NCBI GenBank assembly: GCA_965602635.1
Contig: CBFCZU010000140.1
Span: 1-11,190, forward strand
Direction of reading: 5' to 3'
Origin: CBFCZU01 sp965602635
GTDB taxonomy: Bacteria > Planctomycetota > Phycisphaerae > SM23-33
DNA length: 11,190 nt
Shown: one piece after another, positions 1 to 7,106 of the stretch
How the letters are laid out: the number at the start of each line of letters is the position of its first letter
Position numbering within the stretch: the first letter of the stretch is position 1
Translations under genes and position numbers: made by a program
Notes under the pieces: generated by a model
Seen by the model: the letters and a program-made list of their open reading frames with translations, nothing else
What the model was told of the DNA's origin: nothing
The model's database searches: none

Positions 1-1
1 T

Positions 2-66
2 AGAATCCCGATGAACCATCGGGACTTTGCCCTCTCCGCTTCCCCAAGCGGAGGTCGGAGCATTCT
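2..66. other. Double-hairpin structured element (possible RNA leader or palindromic repeat)
   Basis: Two perfect hairpins lie back to back. The first is TCCCGATG at 6-13 pairing with CATCGGGA at 17-24 across a 3-base loop. The second is CTCCGCTT at 34-41 pairing with AAGCGGAG at 46-53 across a 4-base loop. The flanks AGAAT (2-6) and ATTCT (62-66) can also pair, which would close a three-way junction, although base 6 is then shared with the first hairpin. Neither strand has a T-tract directly after a stem, so a plain intrinsic terminator is not well supported. It could be a structured 5' leader read on the minus strand, the 3' end of a gene left of the window, or a dispersed palindromic repeat. 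The pairing is seen in the sequence; any role is inference. Confidence 0.5.
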
Positions 67-76
67 TGAACCGGCA

Positions 77-107
77 TATATCACAGCGCCCCCCCCCGGT
101 CCGTCAA
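77..107 (-). promoter_or_regulatory. Weak candidate promoter reading left out of the window
   Basis: On the minus strand, TTGACG (107-102) resembles a -35 box and GATATA (82-77), inside an AT-rich patch, could act as a -10 region. The spacer of 19 bases is longer than ideal and contains a run of nine G (plus-strand C at 89-97). Transcription would start near 70 and run straight into the double hairpin at 2-66, which would make that element a 5' leader. The -10 match is poor, so this is tentative. Confidence 0.22.
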
Positions 108-470
108 GCGCGAATGGCCGTAATTCCCTGTCACGTCTTGACTAAGGTGATTACCTGACATCGCGGAGACCAGCGCAGCGGGCGCCTCATCCGCCGGCCG
201 CGCTACATTGCGGAGAGGTGCCCCGGCCCTTCTCCCTGGGCCGTGTTCAGTTTTCACGCAGGGCCATCGAGTCCATCGCCTCGACGGTGCATCCATTCTC
301 CCAGGGAATCAGAAGCGCTCCAAGCGTAATCCCGCCGGATGCTTGCCGCTAGACATGTTGAGGGGTTTCTCGACGAAGAGGAACGAGCTTGTGCTCCTGG
401 GTGGCCAAGCGTAAGGTCATGTCTAACCGTCCGGGCACAAGATGCAGAAGCGATGCCAACTGGACCAACC
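108..470. other. Intergenic stretch without a supported gene
   Basis: The short open frames here, on both strands, lack a ribosome binding site and read as low-complexity arginine/proline/serine-rich translations typical of noncoding GC-rich DNA. No tRNA or other RNA gene and no convincing promoter was found. The frame of the downstream phosphotransferase stays open back to an ATG at 339, but the extra 44 residues do not look like kinase-fold sequence and have no Shine-Dalgarno motif in front. Confidence 0.5.
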
Positions 471-1382
471 ATGGAAAGCCACGATCAGCATACGGGACTC
501 CCACACTCGTGCGACATTCGTCGCTTGGGACTGTCGCCGGACGAGATCACATCTGTCGAACCCATTAGCCAACGGCATATCAACACGATCTACCGCATTT
601 GCTGTAACGGCCGATGGTACGTGTTGAAGTGCATCGACCGTCCGGAGATGTCGACCGAATTGCTGGCCTACAGACTACTGCTTCAAGAGCGTGTGCCGGT
701 CTTGCCCCATCGCGCGGGTGAGAATGCTCTACTGCTGGAAGACTTAGCACATAGCGAGGTGTGGCGGCTGGCCGAAGAGGCCGACATGGCCAGAGAGGAA
801 ACCGGACGCGCTATTGCGGAATGGTACAGGCGATTCCACGATGCTGGCAGGAGACTGTTGGCGAGGCAGACACCCGGTCTGGATTCGCTCCAGCGTGAGG
901 CGGACAGGGTTACTGCGACGAGCGTTCGCTCGCTGCCAACACGCTTGGCGCTGCGAAATGTGCGTGTGCTGGATTGGGCCGCAGAGCAGGTCGAGCAGGT
1001 CGTGCGGGCCATCCACCAGCTGCCTCAGACGCTTAGCTACAATGACTTCCACTGGTCAAACCTGGCGATGAGGAGGACGGGCGGACAAGAAGGCATCGTG
1101 TTCGACTACCACCTGCTGGGGATTGGCATGGCTTATAGCGATTGCCGCAACGTCGTGGGCAGCCTCCTGGGCAGGGCACGTGACGCCTTCCATGAGACCT
1201 ACGGCAAGACCAGTGACTTGGAGCGTCTGCTTGATGCGCCGGTCGCCGTACTGCATGCGCTGTTGCAGGCTGCCGAATGCACTCCCCTGCCGCGCTGGGC
1301 TGGCCCGCTTATCGATATGGTTGACAATGGCACGTTCGAGAGGGAACTTCACGCAGCTCTCGAGGCGATCGGCCGAGAATAG
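471..1382 (+). CDS. Phosphotransferase of the APH/choline-kinase fold
   Basis: The predicted 303-residue protein has the small-molecule kinase fold of the aminoglycoside phosphotransferase/choline kinase superfamily, which moves the ATP gamma-phosphate to a hydroxyl or amine. VLK at 51-53 supplies the probable ATP-binding lysine. LLLEDL (87-92) matches the interlobe hinge. YNDFHWSN (190-197) is the catalytic loop with Asp192 and Asn197, and VFDYH (210-214) carries the metal-binding Asp212. The substrate cannot be read from the sequence; an antibiotic target is not implied, since the family also includes sugar, choline and homoserine kinases. The start is uncertain: ATG 471 was chosen because homology-like sequence begins just after it, but ATG 453 and ATG 339 are in frame and none has a good ribosome binding site. 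Base and codon use are less GC-biased than in all downstream genes, which suggests acquisition by transfer or low expression. No functional partner lies nearby. Confidence 0.75.
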   Translation: MESHDQHTGLPHSCDIRRLGLSPDEITSVEPISQRHINTIYRICCNGRWYVLKCIDRPEMSTELLAYRLLLQERVPVLPHRAGENALLLEDLAHSEVWRLAEEADMAREETGRAIAEWYRRFHDAGRRLLARQTPGLDSLQREADRVTATSVRSLPTRLALRNVRVLDWAAEQVEQVVRAIHQLPQTLSYNDFHWSNLAMRRTGGQEGIVFDYHLLGIGMAYSDCRNVVGSLLGRARDAFHETYGKTSDLERLLDAPVAVLHALLQAAECTPLPRWAGPLIDMVDNGTFERELHAALEAIGRE

Positions 1383-1492
1383 GGGTTTGGCCTGCTTGAC
1401 CTTCGGGGCCGGCGACTCGAGTCTCACTCGCGCATTACACACGGGCTTGGCTTCCTGGCTGGGCACCGGGGCCCAATCGCCGGTCATTCCCG

Positions 1493-1521
1493 TTGACATT
1501 TCCGGGGCAAATCCGTACCTT
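1493..1521 (+). promoter_or_regulatory. Candidate sigma-70-type promoter for the FlgI-like/smc genes
   Basis: A perfect TTGACA -35 box (1493-1498) is followed after exactly 17 bases by TACCTT (1516-1521), a 3-of-6 match to TATAAT. Transcription would begin near 1528, giving a leader of about 100 bases before the ATG at 1629. The rest of the intergenic region 1383-1628 has a small inverted repeat (ACCGG 1465-1469 with CCGGT 1480-1484) just upstream and a short palindrome at 1414-1423, but no clear terminator for the preceding kinase gene. Confidence 0.4.
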
Positions 1522-1628
1522 ACGGGCGTGTTGGCGCGGCGTTGTCGGAGAGAAGGTCCGTCCTCATACATGCCCTCAAGAGAGCGCAAGACAGCGTCCG
1601 ATAACTTATCTCAGGAAGCAGTGAGGCC

Positions 1629-3341
1629 ATGCCCGCAACACACCGATATGCCGCGCTGACTGTGTTTGGCTTCCTTGCCCTGCTGGGCGGCTGCAAGACC
1701 AAGGTCACGGGTCCCTCGCGGCCCAGGGTCATCCCACCCGGCGTGGCCGGCACCATCAGCGAGTACGCCGACCTGATAGGCGCCAACGAGATGCTGGTCA
1801 AGGGCTACGGGATGGTGGTGGGGCTGGGCGACGGCGGCTCGTCGGAGGTGCCCGGCGCGATTCGAGAGTACCTGGTGCAGGACATGCTGAAGCGCGGCAT
1901 AGCCTCGCCGCGCGCCGGCGCGGGCGCGCTTAGCGTCTCGCGGATGCTGAAGGACAAGGATACGGCGGTGGTGGTGATCGGCGGTCAGATACCCCCGGCC
2001 GCTCCTGTGGGGACGCGTTTCGACCTCCACGTGGAGGCCCCGCCCCGGACCCAGACGACCAACCTGGACGGCGGATACCTGCTGCCGGTGGACCTGCGTT
2101 TCGCCCTGGCCGGCAGGATGGCCACCTTCTGGCGGTCGAGGCCCTGGGGCGAAGGGAAGGGCTCGGTGTTCGTCAATCCCTTCGCGGCGCGGGCCGAGAG
2201 CCTCGCCCAGGCCAAGCTCCGCAGCGGAACCGTCCTCAACGGCGGAGTGGTAACGCGTGAGCGGTCCATCCGGCTGGAGCTGCGCCGTCCCAGCTATCAT
2301 ATTGCCGGGCTGATCGAGCGGCTGGTCAACGAACGATTCACCACCGACGAGGACAAGAAGGTCGCCGAGGCGAAGACCTCGGCCATGGTCGACCTGCACA
2401 TTCCGCCCGCGTGGCGCGACGATTACCGGCACTTCCTCGAACTGGTCATGCACCTTTACCTCGTCGGCGGGCCCGGCGGCAACGAGCGGCATGCCCGGCA
2501 GTTGGCCAGGGCCATCGTGCTGCCCACGGCACGGCACGAGGACATCGCCCTTGTCTGGGAGGCGATGGGCAAGCAGGTGCTGGGCGTCATCCTCGAGCAC
2601 TACACCTCCGACAACCAGGCGGCCGCCTTCTACGCCGCCCGCACGGGCCTGAGGCTCGGCGACGCCATGGCACTCGATCCGATGATCGAAATCGCCCAGC
2701 GCCCCTCGCCGTTCCAGATCGCCGCGGTGGAGGCCCTGGGCGACGCCAGCCAATTCCGCCAGGTCGCCCGTAAGATCAAGTGGATGCTTTCGAGCACGGA
2801 CGAGCTGCTTCGCGTGGCCGCCTACGAGGCCCTGCTCAAGCACGGCTGGAGCAGCTCGATCCGCCGTGTCGCGGCCACAAGGCACTTCGTCCTCGACGTC
2901 GTGGACAGCGATCGGGACTACGTCATCTACGCCACGCGGACCGGCGAGCCGAAGATCGTGATGTTCGGCCGGAAGATTCCCATCCGCCTGCCCGTCTTCT
3001 ACTCGCCCGGCGACGAGCTGGTGACGGTCAATGCCTCCGACAAGGACAAGGCGGTCGTGGTGTATCGCAAGCTGCCCAGAGGCGCCGGCAACAGCGCCCC
3101 GTTCAACGTGGACCCGCTGGCCGAACAATTGGCGAAAACGCTCGCCATGCGCGCCGAGCCAGGAATCGACGGGAAGGTGCAAGGCCTGGGGCTGAGCTAC
3201 TCCCAGGTGGTGGGGGTGCTTCAGGGAATGTGCCAGGCGGGGCACATTCCGGCAAGATTCGTGTTGCAGCAGCCGCCCGCGATCCGAAGAATTTACAGTG
3301 CGGCCACGGGTGTCGGCCGACCGGACACGCCCGAGGAGTAA
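1629..3341 (+). CDS. FlgI-like lipoprotein with helical-repeat C-terminal region
   Basis: This 570-residue protein starts with a lipoprotein signal: a hydrophobic stretch (8-19) and a lipobox ending LLGGC with Cys22, so it should be lipid-anchored outside the cytoplasmic membrane. Residues about 45-280 resemble the flagellar P-ring protein FlgI. Examples are VKGYGMVVGLGDGG (57-70), a DTAVVVIGGQIPP segment (111-123) with a GTRFDLHV strand (128-135), and a second unit from 212 with RPSYHIAGLIERLVNE followed by VDLHIPP (254-260). Residues about 300-410 look like HEAT-type helical pairs (IAAVEALGD, LRVAAYEALLKHGW), and about 419-480 looks beta-rich. FlgI proper is about 370 residues, is secreted by an ordinary signal peptide and sits beside flagellar genes; none of that holds here, so this is probably a repurposed envelope protein. 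A Shine-Dalgarno AGGAAG at 1613-1618 supports ATG 1629. It precedes smc by 60 bases and is likely co-transcribed with it. Confidence 0.8.
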   Translation: MPATHRYAALTVFGFLALLGGCKTKVTGPSRPRVIPPGVAGTISEYADLIGANEMLVKGYGMVVGLGDGGSSEVPGAIREYLVQDMLKRGIASPRAGAGALSVSRMLKDKDTAVVVIGGQIPPAAPVGTRFDLHVEAPPRTQTTNLDGGYLLPVDLRFALAGRMATFWRSRPWGEGKGSVFVNPFAARAESLAQAKLRSGTVLNGGVVTRERSIRLELRRPSYHIAGLIERLVNERFTTDEDKKVAEAKTSAMVDLHIPPAWRDDYRHFLELVMHLYLVGGPGGNERHARQLARAIVLPTARHEDIALVWEAMGKQVLGVILEHYTSDNQAAAFYAARTGLRLGDAMALDPMIEIAQRPSPFQIAAVEALGDASQFRQVARKIKWMLSSTDELLRVAAYEALLKHGWSSSIRRVAATRHFVLDVVDSDRDYVIYATRTGEPKIVMFGRKIPIRLPVFYSPGDELVTVNASDKDKAVVVYRKLPRGAGNSAPFNVDPLAEQLAKTLAMRAEPGIDGKVQGLGLSYSQVVGVLQGMCQAGHIPARFVLQQPPAIRRIYSAATGVGRPDTPEE

Positions 3342-3387
3342 CGGCAGCCATCGGCTGGCTCACGGACGAGTCACACCCGGGCGCCAT

Positions 3388-3394
3388 GGAAGGA
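3388..3394 (+). promoter_or_regulatory. Ribosome binding site that fixes the smc start
   Basis: GGAAGGA ends 7 bases before ATG 3402, which is ideal spacing. The in-frame GTG at 3396 would sit only one base from this motif and is therefore unlikely to be the start, even though the frame is open that far. Confidence 0.7.
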
Positions 3395-3401
3395 CGTGCT
3401 T

Positions 3402-6400
3402 ATGAAGTTGAAGTCATTGACCCTCGTGGGGTTCAAGAGCTTCGCCGACAAGACCACGCTCGATTTCCACGACGGCGTTACGTGTGTCGTGGGGCCCAAC
3501 GGGTGCGGCAAGAGCAACATCATCGACGCCTTCAAGTGGGTCCTGGGCGAGCAGTCGGCCAAGAGCCTCCGCGGGGAGCAGATGCAGGACGTGATCTTCT
3601 CGGGCACGGCCCAGCGCCGCTCGGCCGGCTTCGCCGAAATCTGCCTGACCTTCGAGGACGTCACCGGCTCGCTGGGCAAGGAATTCGTCGCCGAGGGCTC
3701 CCGCTCCGTGAGCATCGCCCGCCGGCTGTATCGCAGCGGCGAGAGCGAGTACCTCATCAACAAGAAGCCCGCCCGCCTGAAGGACATCCGCGAGATGTTC
3801 CTGGACACCGGCGTGGGCGTGGACGCCTACAGCCTCATCGAGCAGGGCAGGGTGGAGATGTTCCTGCAATCCTCGCCCGGCGAACGGCGGATCGTTTTCG
3901 ACGAGGCGGCCGGCATCTCCCGGTATAAGGTCCGCAAGCGCGAGGCCTCCCGGCGCCTCGAACGGGTCGAGCAGAACCTCCTCCGCCTGATGGACATCCT
4001 CGCCGAGGTGCAGAAGCGGCTGCGGAGCATCAAGTATCAGGCGGGCAAGGCCAGGAGCTACCAGGCGCACACCACCAGGCTTAAGGAGCTGCGCTCGCTG
4101 TTCACGCTGGCCGAGTACCACCGCCTCAGCAGCCAGCGGCAGGAGATCCAGGCCCAGGCCGACGCCCTGGCCGACGCCCTGGCGGCACTCAGCTCGCGGG
4201 TCGCCCGCCTGCAGACCGCCCGCACCGCGTCCGAGGCGGAGCTGACCGAGTTGGAGAGGGCCGCCCACGAGTTCGACGGGCGGATCCTGGCGGTCTCGGG
4301 CGAGATCACCACCTGCCAGCAGCGCAGCGAGATGCTCGCCGGTCGGGCTCGCGAGCTGGCCGACGAGATCGCCTCGGAGGCGGCCCGGTGCGAGAAGCTC
4401 GAGGCCCGCGCCGAGGCGAACGCCGGCGAGGCCGAAAGCCGCAAGCGCCAGCAGGCCGACCTGGAAGCCGAGCTGGCCGGGCTCTCCGACAGGCACGAGT
4501 CGCTCGCCCAGCGGCACCTCCGCGAGCAGGAGGCCGTGCGCCAGCTCGCCAACTGCCGGGAGGACGAGAAGAACGGCACGCTCGACCTGCTCCGCCGCAC
4601 GGCCGAGCTTCACAACGAGATCAACACCTACTCGATTCGCCGCGAGAACCTGCATTCCCAGCGCCAGCGGCTCAGCGGGCGGGCCGAGGAAATCGCCCGC
4701 GGACTCGAAGACCTGCTCGCCCAGCAGGGCGCGCTGCGGGCGAAGCTCCGCGAGGCCGACGGCGTCATCGCCGACTCCACGGCCCGTCTGGAGCAGGCCC
4801 GCCGTCAGTCCGCCGACCTGGACGGCTCGACCGAGCAGGCCCGCGCCGAACTGTCCCAGGCCGAGCGGCGCCACAGCGCCCTGCTCTCGCGGCAGGCGGT
4901 GCTCGAGGAGATGCAGCGCCGCCTCGAGGGCGTCGGCGAGGGCGTCCGGCGCCTGCTGACCGCCGCCCGCGAAGGCAGGGCGACTTTCATCCGCGGCATG
5001 CTGGGCGATTTCATCGAGACCGACGTCGTCCACGCGGGCGTGATAACCGCCGCCCTGGCCGAGGCCGAGCAGAGCCTGCTTGCCGACCGGCTCGAGGACG
5101 TGCTGGCGGCGGCCGGCCAACTGAAGGAAATGCTCTCCGAGACCGACGGCGTCGAGCTGATCTGCCTGGACCAGCTCCCGCCGGAGTCAGGCGACGACCG
5201 GCCCGTCCGCCCCGATGGGGTGACGGCCTGCGCCGCCGATCTTGTCCGCTGCGATGCCGACGCCGGCGTCGCCCGCCTGGTCAAGGCGCTGCTGGGCCGG
5301 ACCCTCGTGGTTGAATCGCTCGCGCGGGCGGCCGAGCTGGCGCGGGACATGGGCCCGAGCTGGCGGTTCGTCACCGTCTCGGGCGAGGTCCTCGAGGGCG
5401 ACGGGCACGTGCGGATCGGCTCAGGCCGGTCCCAGTCCGAGGGGGTCGTGTGGCGCAAGAGCGAACTGGCCGACCTTGCCCGCAAGCTCCAGGACAGCGA
5501 CAGGCAGATCGCCGCCCTGGCCGCCCGGGCCGAGGCCCTGCGGTCGGAGCGGGCGCACGTCGAGGAGCAGATCCACGCCTTCCGCACGGCCGTCTATGAG
5601 GCCAACACCGAACGGGTGGAGCACCAGAGCCGCCTGGAACGGCTCTCCGAGCAGGTCGCCCAGCTCCGCCGCGAGGCGCCCGTTGTGGCCGAGGAGCTCC
5701 GCCAGCTTGCCGAGGAGACCGAGGCCGCCGTCCACCGCGGGCGCGAGGCCCAGGAGGCCGCCGACAAGCTGGAGGTCCAGAAGGCCGAACGAGACCGCCA
5801 GATCGCCCTGCTTGCCGAAGAGCACGAGGCGGGCTCGAAGCGTCTTGCCGACCTGGGCGAGGAGGTCACCGCCGCACGTGTGGCGCTGGCCGAGGTCCGC
5901 CAGCGGCACGACGCGGTCGAGGAGACGATCCTGAGGCTCGCCAGGGAAGGCGAGGCGGTGACTCAGGAACTGTCGGGCGTCCGGCAGGAGATCTCCGCCG
6001 CCCGGCAGCGGCGTGAAGAGGCCGAGCGGGGCGCGGCCGAGGCGAGAGAGCGGATACGCCAGCTCGTCGAGCAGCGGGCCGCCCTCACCCGCGAGGCCGA
6101 AGAGAACGCCGAGTCGCGGCGAGGCATCCAGGAAAAAATCGAGGAGATCGCCAGCCAACTGGCCGAGCAGCAGGCCGCCCAGGCCCAGCGGACCGGCGAG
6201 CTGGGCGACTGCCGGGTGCGCCTCGGCGAGGTCGAGGTCCGCATCGAGAGCCAGATTTCGCGAACCGCCGACGAGCTTGGCATGGACCTGCTGGCCGCCT
6301 ACGGCGACTACACCCACGACGAGCAGCGCGACTGGGAGGCCGTCAAGCAGGAGATCGCCGAGCTTCGTGGGAAAATCGAGCGCCTGGGCAACGTCAACCT

Positions 6401-7022
6401 CGACGCCATCGCCGAGCAGGACGAGCTTCAGCAGCGCGAGTCGTTCCTCGCCGCCCAGGTCGAGGACATCCGCGCCTCGCAGAGGCAGCTCAGCGAACTC
6501 ATCAAGCGGATCAACGTCGAGTCGCGCCGCAGGTTCGAGGAGTCGTTCCAGGCCGTCCGTGCCAACTTCAACGAGCTGTTCCGCAAGCTCTTCGGCGGCG
6601 GCAAGGCCGACATCCTGCTGAACGACCCGGAGAACGTCCTGGAAAGCGGCATCGAGATCGTCGCCCGCCCGCCGGGCAAGGACCTCCGTTCCATCTCCCT
6701 GCTCAGCGGCGGCGAGAAGACCATGACCGCCCTGGCGCTGCTGTTCAGCTTCTTCAAGTGCCGACCCAGCCCCTTCTGCCTGCTGGACGAGGTGGACGCC
6801 GCCCTCGACGAGGCCAACACCCAGCGGTTCGTTGTCCTGGTGCGGGAGTTCCTGGGCACAAGTCAGTTCATCATCATCACGCACGCCAAGCGGACGATCG
6901 CCATGGCCGACGAAATCTACGGCGTGACCATGCAGGAGCCGGGCGTCTCCAAGCGAATCTCGGTCCGCTTCGACCAGGCAGCCGAGCTGGCCGAAGTGCC
7001 CGGCGAGGCAATCATGGCCTGA
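3402..7022 (+). CDS. smc: Chromosome segregation/condensation ATPase SMC
   Basis: This 1206-residue protein is a full-length bacterial SMC, the ATPase of the condensin complex that loops and organises chromosomal DNA with ScpA and ScpB. The N-terminal head begins KLKSLTLVGFKSFADKT and holds the Walker A motif GPNGCGKS (31-38). Two long arms rich in Glu, Arg, Ala, Leu and Gln form the antiparallel coiled coil (about 170-505 and 690-1050). Between them lies the hinge (about 505-690), with FIRGMLGDFIE starting at 529 and a closing GEVLEGDGHVRIGSG. The C-terminal head has the signature LLSGGEKT (1100-1107) and Walker B LLDEVD (1127-1132) with catalytic Glu1130. All ATPase motifs are intact, so the gene should be functional. 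Length is at the upper end of the family. No scpA or scpB gene is in the window; the upstream partner is the FlgI-like lipoprotein gene. Confidence 0.97.
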   Translation: MKLKSLTLVGFKSFADKTTLDFHDGVTCVVGPNGCGKSNIIDAFKWVLGEQSAKSLRGEQMQDVIFSGTAQRRSAGFAEICLTFEDVTGSLGKEFVAEGSRSVSIARRLYRSGESEYLINKKPARLKDIREMFLDTGVGVDAYSLIEQGRVEMFLQSSPGERRIVFDEAAGISRYKVRKREASRRLERVEQNLLRLMDILAEVQKRLRSIKYQAGKARSYQAHTTRLKELRSLFTLAEYHRLSSQRQEIQAQADALADALAALSSRVARLQTARTASEAELTELERAAHEFDGRILAVSGEITTCQQRSEMLAGRARELADEIASEAARCEKLEARAEANAGEAESRKRQQADLEAELAGLSDRHESLAQRHLREQEAVRQLANCREDEKNGTLDLLRRTAELHNEINTYSIRRENLHSQRQRLSGRAEEIARGLEDLLAQQGALRAKLREADGVIADSTARLEQARRQSADLDGSTEQARAELSQAERRHSALLSRQAVLEEMQRRLEGVGEGVRRLLTAAREGRATFIRGMLGDFIETDVVHAGVITAALAEAEQSLLADRLEDVLAAAGQLKEMLSETDGVELICLDQLPPESGDDRPVRPDGVTACAADLVRCDADAGVARLVKALLGRTLVVESLARAAELARDMGPSWRFVTVSGEVLEGDGHVRIGSGRSQSEGVVWRKSELADLARKLQDSDRQIAALAARAEALRSERAHVEEQIHAFRTAVYEANTERVEHQSRLERLSEQVAQLRREAPVVAEELRQLAEETEAAVHRGREAQEAADKLEVQKAERDRQIALLAEEHEAGSKRLADLGEEVTAARVALAEVRQRHDAVEETILRLAREGEAVTQELSGVRQEISAARQRREEAERGAAEARERIRQLVEQRAALTREAEENAESRRGIQEKIEEIASQLAEQQAAQAQRTGELGDCRVRLGEVEVRIESQISRTADELGMDLLAAYGDYTHDEQRDWEAVKQEIAELRGKIERLGNVNLDAIAEQDELQQRESFLAAQVEDIRASQRQLSELIKRINVESRRRFEESFQAVRANFNELFRKLFGGGKADILLNDPENVLESGIEIVARPPGKDLRSISLLSGGEKTMTALALLFSFFKCRPSPFCLLDEVDAALDEANTQRFVVLVREFLGTSQFIIITHAKRTIAMADEIYGVTMQEPGVSKRISVRFDQAAELAEVPGEAIMA
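4158..4181 (+). repeat. Exact 12-base tandem duplication inside smc
   Basis: GCCGACGCCCTG occurs twice in direct succession and encodes Ala-Asp-Ala-Leu twice within the first coiled-coil arm. The unit is a multiple of three, so the frame is kept. It adds four residues to the arm and may be a replication-slippage product. It is too short to be a mobile element. Confidence 0.8.
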
Positions 7023-7038
7023 GCCGCTCGCCAGCGGG

Positions 7039-7068
7039 TTGATCGAACCGATCCGGGGGAGGTATGCT
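7039..7068 (+). promoter_or_regulatory. Candidate promoter for the barrel/propeller gene pair
   Basis: TTGATC (7039-7044, 4 of 6 matches to TTGACA) is followed after 18 bases by TATGCT (7063-7068, 4 of 6 matches to TATAAT). The spacer contains the G-rich string GGGGGAGG. A start near 7075 would leave a leader of about 30 bases before ATG 7107. A short GC stem just after the smc stop (CCGCT 7024-7028 with AGCGG 7033-7037) has no T-tract and is a poor terminator, so read-through from smc remains possible. Confidence 0.35.
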
Positions 7069-7106
7069 GACGGGGGAAATCGGTCGCTCTGTGAGGGAGT
7101 TCAGAC

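Noticed and set aside
1..70. RNase P RNA or cyclic-di-GMP riboswitch on the minus strand
   Set aside because: A short string reading AGGGCAAAGTCC is reminiscent of conserved pieces of both, but the surrounding stems and loops do not fit either fold and the element is too short.
89..97. Run of nine C as a phase-variable tract
   Set aside because: It lies in no open reading frame and the nearby promoter is weak, so there is no sound basis for a switching role.
1611..3245. Long minus-strand open frame (544 residues) opposite the FlgI-like gene
   Set aside because: It is a mirror of strong third-position GC bias in the real gene: the translation is rich in His, Gly, Val and Arg, has no recognisable domain, and no ribosome binding site was seen.
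1629..3341. Naming this gene flgI
   Set aside because: The fold is FlgI-like, but the lipobox, extra C-terminal domains and lack of flagellar neighbours argue against a true P-ring subunit.
3414..6884. Long minus-strand open frames (568 and 487 residues) opposite smc
   Set aside because: They are antisense shadows of the coiled-coil codons, giving Leu/Gly/Ala/Val-rich low-complexity translations, while the plus strand encodes an unmistakable SMC.
7024..7037. Intrinsic terminator after smc
   Set aside because: The stem is only five base pairs and no T-tract follows.
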